NCBI RefSeq assembly: GCF_014648395.1
Contig: NZ_BMRA01000016.1
Span: 1-64,000, forward strand
Direction of reading: 5' to 3'
Source of the DNA: Micromonospora fulviviridis
GTDB taxonomy: Bacteria; Actinomycetota; Actinomycetes; Mycobacteriales; Micromonosporaceae
Length of the DNA stretch: 64,000 nt
Shown: in pieces, positions 63,367 through 64,000 of the stretch
Layout of the letters: every line of letters begins with the position of its first letter
Position numbering within the stretch: the stretch's first letter is position 1
Program-made: the position numbers and the translations under genes
Notes under the pieces: generated by a model
The model's database searches: none
What the model saw: only the letters and a program-made list of their open reading frames with translations
Told to the model about the DNA's origin: nothing

Positions 63367-64000
63367 GCGGCCACCCCCAGCCACGCCTCGTGGGCGAGTT
63401 CTTCCCGGCCGATGCGTCTGCTCTCGCGCCGCTGGCGGGCGGCGGTGTTGGCGAGCAGGGCGTCGCCGTCGGTGAGCCAGCCGGAGCCGATGTAGGTGAG
63501 GGTGCCGACGGTGATGGTGTCGGCGGGTTCGTCGTCTTCGCTGCGGCGGTAGGTGGCGCGGGTGTCGCGGAGCAGGTGGAAGGTGACGGAGTAGCGGCGG
63601 GCTTTGGTGAGGAAGTGGCCGCCGAAGCCGAGCATGTGCGCCCAGCGGCGCAGCCCGGCGAAGGGGCGAGGTTTGTTGTCAAGGCTGTCTTGACGGTGGC
63701 TGGCGGTTGCGGCGCCGCTGCTGGTGTCGCTCGGGGTGGGGCGGCCGAGGTGCCAGCAGGCGTCGATGAGGCGGGCGGTGTGGTCGCCTTCGGGGTCGGC
63801 GTAGTCGTCGATGGTGGCGGGGGTGAGGCGGTTGGAGGAGTGGCCGGTGGCTTCGGTGGCTTTGGTGGCGTACTTGGCGAGGTAGGCGGCGACCTTGCTG
63901 TCGGTCAGCTCGCCGTCGGTGCTGTTGATGCGTTGGACGTCGATCTGCGCGCCCCAGGCGATCAGCCAGCCTTCGGGCTGGTCGGGGTGCGGGGGTGTGG
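63363..64000 (-). CDS. repSA: RepSA-type replication initiator (partial, N-terminus outside window)
   Basis: Only the C-terminal 212 or so residues are inside; the frame is open to position 64000. Reading inward, it contains VQRINSTDGELTDSKVAAYL, AKYATKATEATGHSS and RRWAHMLGFGGHFLTKARRYS, followed by VTFHLLRDTRATYRR, a characteristic stretch of AICE initiators that nick for rolling-circle replication. It then ends EELAHEAWLGVAA. No stop or frameshift is seen inside. It is the first gene of the rep-xis-int run. Confidence 0.88.
   Translation of the reverse strand, partial: TPPHPDQPEGWLIAWGAQIDVQRINSTDGELTDSKVAAYLAKYATKATEATGHSSNRLTPATIDDYADPEGDHTARLIDACWHLGRPTPSDTSSGAATASHRQDSLDNKPRPFAGLRRWAHMLGFGGHFLTKARRYSVTFHLLRDTRATYRRSEDDEPADTITVGTLTYIGSGWLTDGDALLANTAARQRRESRRIGREELAHEAWLGVAA

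Larger units (their letters stand above)
61872..64000. mobile_element. Left end of an actinomycete integrative conjugative element (AICE)
   Basis: Directly after tRNA-Val lie, in order, a tyrosine integrase, an excisionase-type HTH protein and a RepSA-type replication initiator, all on the minus strand and linked by overlapping stop/start codons. This is the int-xis-rep module of pSAM2-like AICEs, which excise, replicate by rolling circle and transfer double-stranded DNA. The transfer (TraB-like) genes must lie beyond the window. Confidence 0.85.

Noticed and set aside
1..64000. CRISPR arrays, insertion sequences, rRNA genes or a secondary-metabolite cluster
   Set aside because: No regularly spaced repeats, transposase genes, rRNA sequence or PKS/NRPS-type modules were seen.

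Overview
This window is chromosomal DNA from a very GC-rich actinomycete. Third codon positions are almost all G or C, and GTG and TTG starts and ATGA/GTGA start-stop overlaps are common. An SsgB-type sporulation protein, a Spo0M-like protein, F420-type luciferase-like oxidoreductases, a HelD helicase and an integrated pSAM2-type element point to a sporulating, Micromonospora-like actinobacterium. The family is an inference; no 16S gene is present.

1-16.3 kb: a DosR/DevR-type hypoxia or redox-stress locus. A NarL-family response regulator and a GAF/GAF histidine kinase lie among two Acg-type nitroreductases, a metal P-type ATPase with a C-terminal hemerythrin domain, two universal stress proteins and a phosphoketolase. 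Three intergenic sites read GGGACC-NN-CGGCCC in one orientation or the other, and a fourth is a weaker match; they are candidate binding sites for the regulator. After this come a TetR/SDR pair, a PP2C phosphatase, and a small HTH gene joined to an ATPase-less Clp N-domain gene behind two tandem palindromes.

16.3-26.9 kb: envelope and housekeeping genes (lipid kinase, BrkB-like protein, tandem PAP2 phosphatase, EEP nuclease, GAP protein, a 39-residue membrane peptide, hydrolase and LLM oxidoreductase), a secreted GH5-CBM2 mannanase with two TTAACCGGTT sites, and an ECF42-like sigma factor with its DGPF/YCII partner.

26.9-37.6 kb: a galactoside-use locus (GH36, two permeases and a binding lipoprotein on one strand, GH42 and a DeoR regulator on the other), then a MocR/RibD-like divergent pair.

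37.7-52.5 kb: Spo0M-like protein, HelD, LolA-like protein, an OmpR/histidine-kinase pair, a large membrane hydrolase, a TPR-like protein, a MarR/VOC pair, a TcmP-like protein, an ion channel and DUF4236. A near-consensus plus-strand promoter overlaps the helD start codon and fires straight into a hairpin with a T-run; no gene follows it.

52.6-58.6 kb: a sulfur-scavenging operon (sulfonate-type ABC transporter, FMN monooxygenase, flavin reductase, nitroreductase) behind a 25-codon leader peptide ending in Cys-stop, followed by an Rrf2 regulator.

58.6-64 kb: AraC, SDR, SsgB and PGPGW-protein genes, then tRNA-Val(CAC). The left end of an AICE begins at the tRNA: integrase, excisionase and a RepSA-type initiator cut by the window edge.
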